Part shown: one piece after another, positions 5,242-6,368 of the stretch
How positions within the stretch are numbered: position 1 is the stretch's first letter
How the letters are laid out: each line of letters begins with the position of its first letter
NCBI GenBank assembly: GCA_937921525.1
Contig: CAKZUM010000615.1
Location: 1 to 6,368, forward strand
Length of the DNA stretch: 6,368 bases
Reading direction: 5' to 3'
Source of the DNA: an uncultured Saprospiraceae bacterium
Lineage (GTDB): Bacteria; Bacteroidota; Bacteroidia; Chitinophagales; Saprospiraceae
The notes under the pieces: model-generated
Database searches by the model: none
What the model was told of the DNA's origin: nothing
Seen by the model: the letters and a program-made list of their open reading frames with translations, nothing else
Translations under genes and position numbers: made by a program

Positions 5242-5979
5242 CTATCTTAATAATTTTTTTTTCTGTGCTAGAAATTCATCTTGTGTCAAAAAGCCCTTCT
5301 CCCTCATCTCTCCCAATCGCTTAATTTGTTCTAATAAATCTCCAGAAATTTCTGGTTCTGGATTAGATGTGTTAGCCACAGGATTTATTCGATAACCATT
5401 TCTGGCGAATTGATTAAACTCTTCTTGAATTCTAAGAAAAGCTAGCGCATCATGCTCTCTAATTTTATCCACATTATCAAAACCATTTTCAACCGCCTTA
5501 CTTAGGTGGTAAAATGCTTTGTCTTTATTTTCAGTTATCGAATAGGCACAAGCAATATTAAAATGAACGGCTACATCTCTAGGATTGATTGTTAGTGCTT
5601 TATTGAAATCTTTTATAGCACCCTCAAAATCATAATCTTTGTAGCGTTCCATTCCACTAGTTTTATGCGGATTATTTCTCGGTGCTGCTTGTCTTGTTCG
5701 ATCTGTTCTAGCGGTCCTTGGTGCCTCTTGATGTCTAGTCCTTCGGTCGGGTACACGATCATCTTCTTGCCGAATATGCTTATTATATTTTCTATCGAAG
5801 GATCGATCATCCATTGATAAAAATAATATAGCATCTACAACACCGAGAATAGCAGAGATACCAGTAATAGACAATAATATATATAAAATACCAAGCCCTA
5901 CCTGTCCCAGATAAAAACGGTGAACGCCAAAAGCGCCAAGAAAGAAGCCAAAAGCGGCAGCTACAATTTTTTTCTTCAT
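5242..5979 (-). CDS. TM2-domain membrane protein with TPR repeats and SHOCT-like tail
   Basis: The 245-residue protein has a TM2 domain at the N-terminus: two membrane helices (about 5-24 and 28-54) around the signature GAFGVHRFYLGQ (15-26), followed by VVDAILFL. A charged, Arg/Pro-rich linker (about 57-107) follows. Then come TPR-like helices: MERYKDYDFEGAIKDFNKAL (110-129) plus INPRDVAVHFNIACAYS, and a second repeat around 152-166, with degenerate helices to about 195. The last 32 residues (DLLEQIKRLGEMREKGFLTQDEFLAQKK) are a SHOCT-like short C-terminal motif. The role is probably a membrane-anchored scaffold with a cytoplasmic TPR part; no enzyme motif is seen. I chose the ATG at 5979 because the in-frame TTG two codons upstream (5985) adds nothing and the MKKK start before the helix is natural. 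The protein is unlikely to be secreted. Function is unknown. Confidence 0.87.
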   Translation of the reverse strand: MKKKIVAAAFGFFLGAFGVHRFYLGQVGLGILYILLSITGISAILGVVDAILFLSMDDRSFDRKYNKHIRQEDDRVPDRRTRHQEAPRTARTDRTRQAAPRNNPHKTSGMERYKDYDFEGAIKDFNKALTINPRDVAVHFNIACAYSITENKDKAFYHLSKAVENGFDNVDKIREHDALAFLRIQEEFNQFARNGYRINPVANTSNPEPEISGDLLEQIKRLGEMREKGFLTQDEFLAQKKKLLR

Positions 5980-6368
5980 TATCAATTAACTAGGTTATTG
6001 TATACCGCTAAAAATATCAAATAACTCCTACAAATTCAAGATCATTCGATTGGATTGGTTTTTTTCCTTACTAAATCAATCTTTTTCTAGATATTCGATG
6101 ATCCAATGTCTACTTTTTTTTGAAAATACAATAATAAATAAATACTTTTTTCTGCTATTTGTTTAATTAAATAACCCTTAACAGATTCTTACTAAAGGCG
6201 ATTTTAAACAAGAATAGTTAACATAGTCTTACTAAGGAACGACGCACAAATAACTTTTACATTTAAAATGGTCTTTTTTCCTTTATACTGCCCTGAAAAA
6301 ATGTTCATTTATACCAGATAAAATCTCATTTTTTCAAGTTGTCTAAAGCAAAAAATCTTCATTTTAAA
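5980..6368. other. AT-rich gene-free region upstream of TM2 gene
   Basis: No reading frame longer than about 20 codons was noticed on either strand. The region must contain the promoter of the minus-strand TM2 gene and perhaps that of a divergent gene beyond the window, but no exact TAnnTTTG box was found on the minus strand close to the start. Weak structure is present. TCTTACTAA followed by A/GG occurs at 6187-6198 and again at 6227-6237, exactly 40 bp apart. TTAACAGATTCTT (6178-6190) is roughly complementary to AAGAATAGTTAA (6210-6221). GATTGGTTT (6053-6061) and AAATCAATC (6073-6081), followed by T5, make a weak hairpin. Confidence 0.5.

Noticed and set aside
5613..5834. Minus-strand 73-codon frame overlapping the TM2 gene
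   Set aside because: Same strand but different frame within the well-supported TM2-TPR coding region; the product has no recognisable features.
5980..5985. TTG at 5985 as the start of the TM2 protein (adds Met-Ile)
   Set aside because: The ATG two codons downstream gives a natural MKKK start before the first membrane helix; nothing favours the TTG.
6053..6086. Weak hairpin GATTGGTTT/AAATCAATC followed by T5 as a plus-strand terminator
   Set aside because: No plus-strand gene precedes it within 2.7 kb, and the stem is weak and includes a wobble pair.

Overview
The window looks like chromosomal DNA of a Bacteroidota species, perhaps from the Saprospiria/Chitinophagia side. The evidence is low GC, AT-rich gene starts without a clear Shine-Dalgarno, one good TAnnTTTG -7 box (2497-2504), and proteins typical of the phylum: a CBS-CBS-ACT-like protein, a Tat-exported NIPSNAP protein and a TM2/SHOCT protein. 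The genus cannot be fixed from the sequence. I see no tRNA, rRNA, CRISPR array, transposase or phage gene.

Layout, left to right: an aromatic-hydroxylase-type FAD monooxygenase (+, 151-1734); about 800 bp without a gene, filled with inverted and tandem repeats (1735-2532); a Tat-signal NIPSNAP-domain protein (+, 2533-3300); a convergent gap with a dispersed repeat, a 29-bp GC-rich hairpin lying inside one repeat copy, and a near-perfect bidirectional terminator (3301-3549); an NRDE/TANGO2-like protein (-, 3550-4260); a short gap with two hairpins; a CBS-pair plus ACT-like protein (-, 4416-5075); a gap holding a 42-nt-arm inverted repeat; a TM2-TPR-SHOCT protein (-, 5242-5979, start corrected from an upstream TTG); and about 390 bp of AT-rich DNA without a gene (5980-6368).

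The five genes do not form an obvious pathway. They are separated by 155-800 bp gaps, each with its own hairpins, and look like single-gene transcription units. The proteins are mostly ordinary family members; the TM2-TPR-SHOCT architecture is the least usual.

The most interesting material is intergenic. A repeat family built around AACGAAATAC followed by TCTCTATTCTCTGCTCT recurs in at least three gaps, in both orientations. One copy (3309-3381) is split by a 29-nt GC-rich hairpin, while two other copies (2367-2409 and 5209-5234) show the uninterrupted site. This reads as an insertion of a miniature palindromic element, with empty sites in the same window. A second repeat type, bounded by GTTGAC/GTCAAC and containing tandem RGTTGA hexamers, builds a nested hairpin at 2175-2350, and a possible relative lies at 4286-4346.
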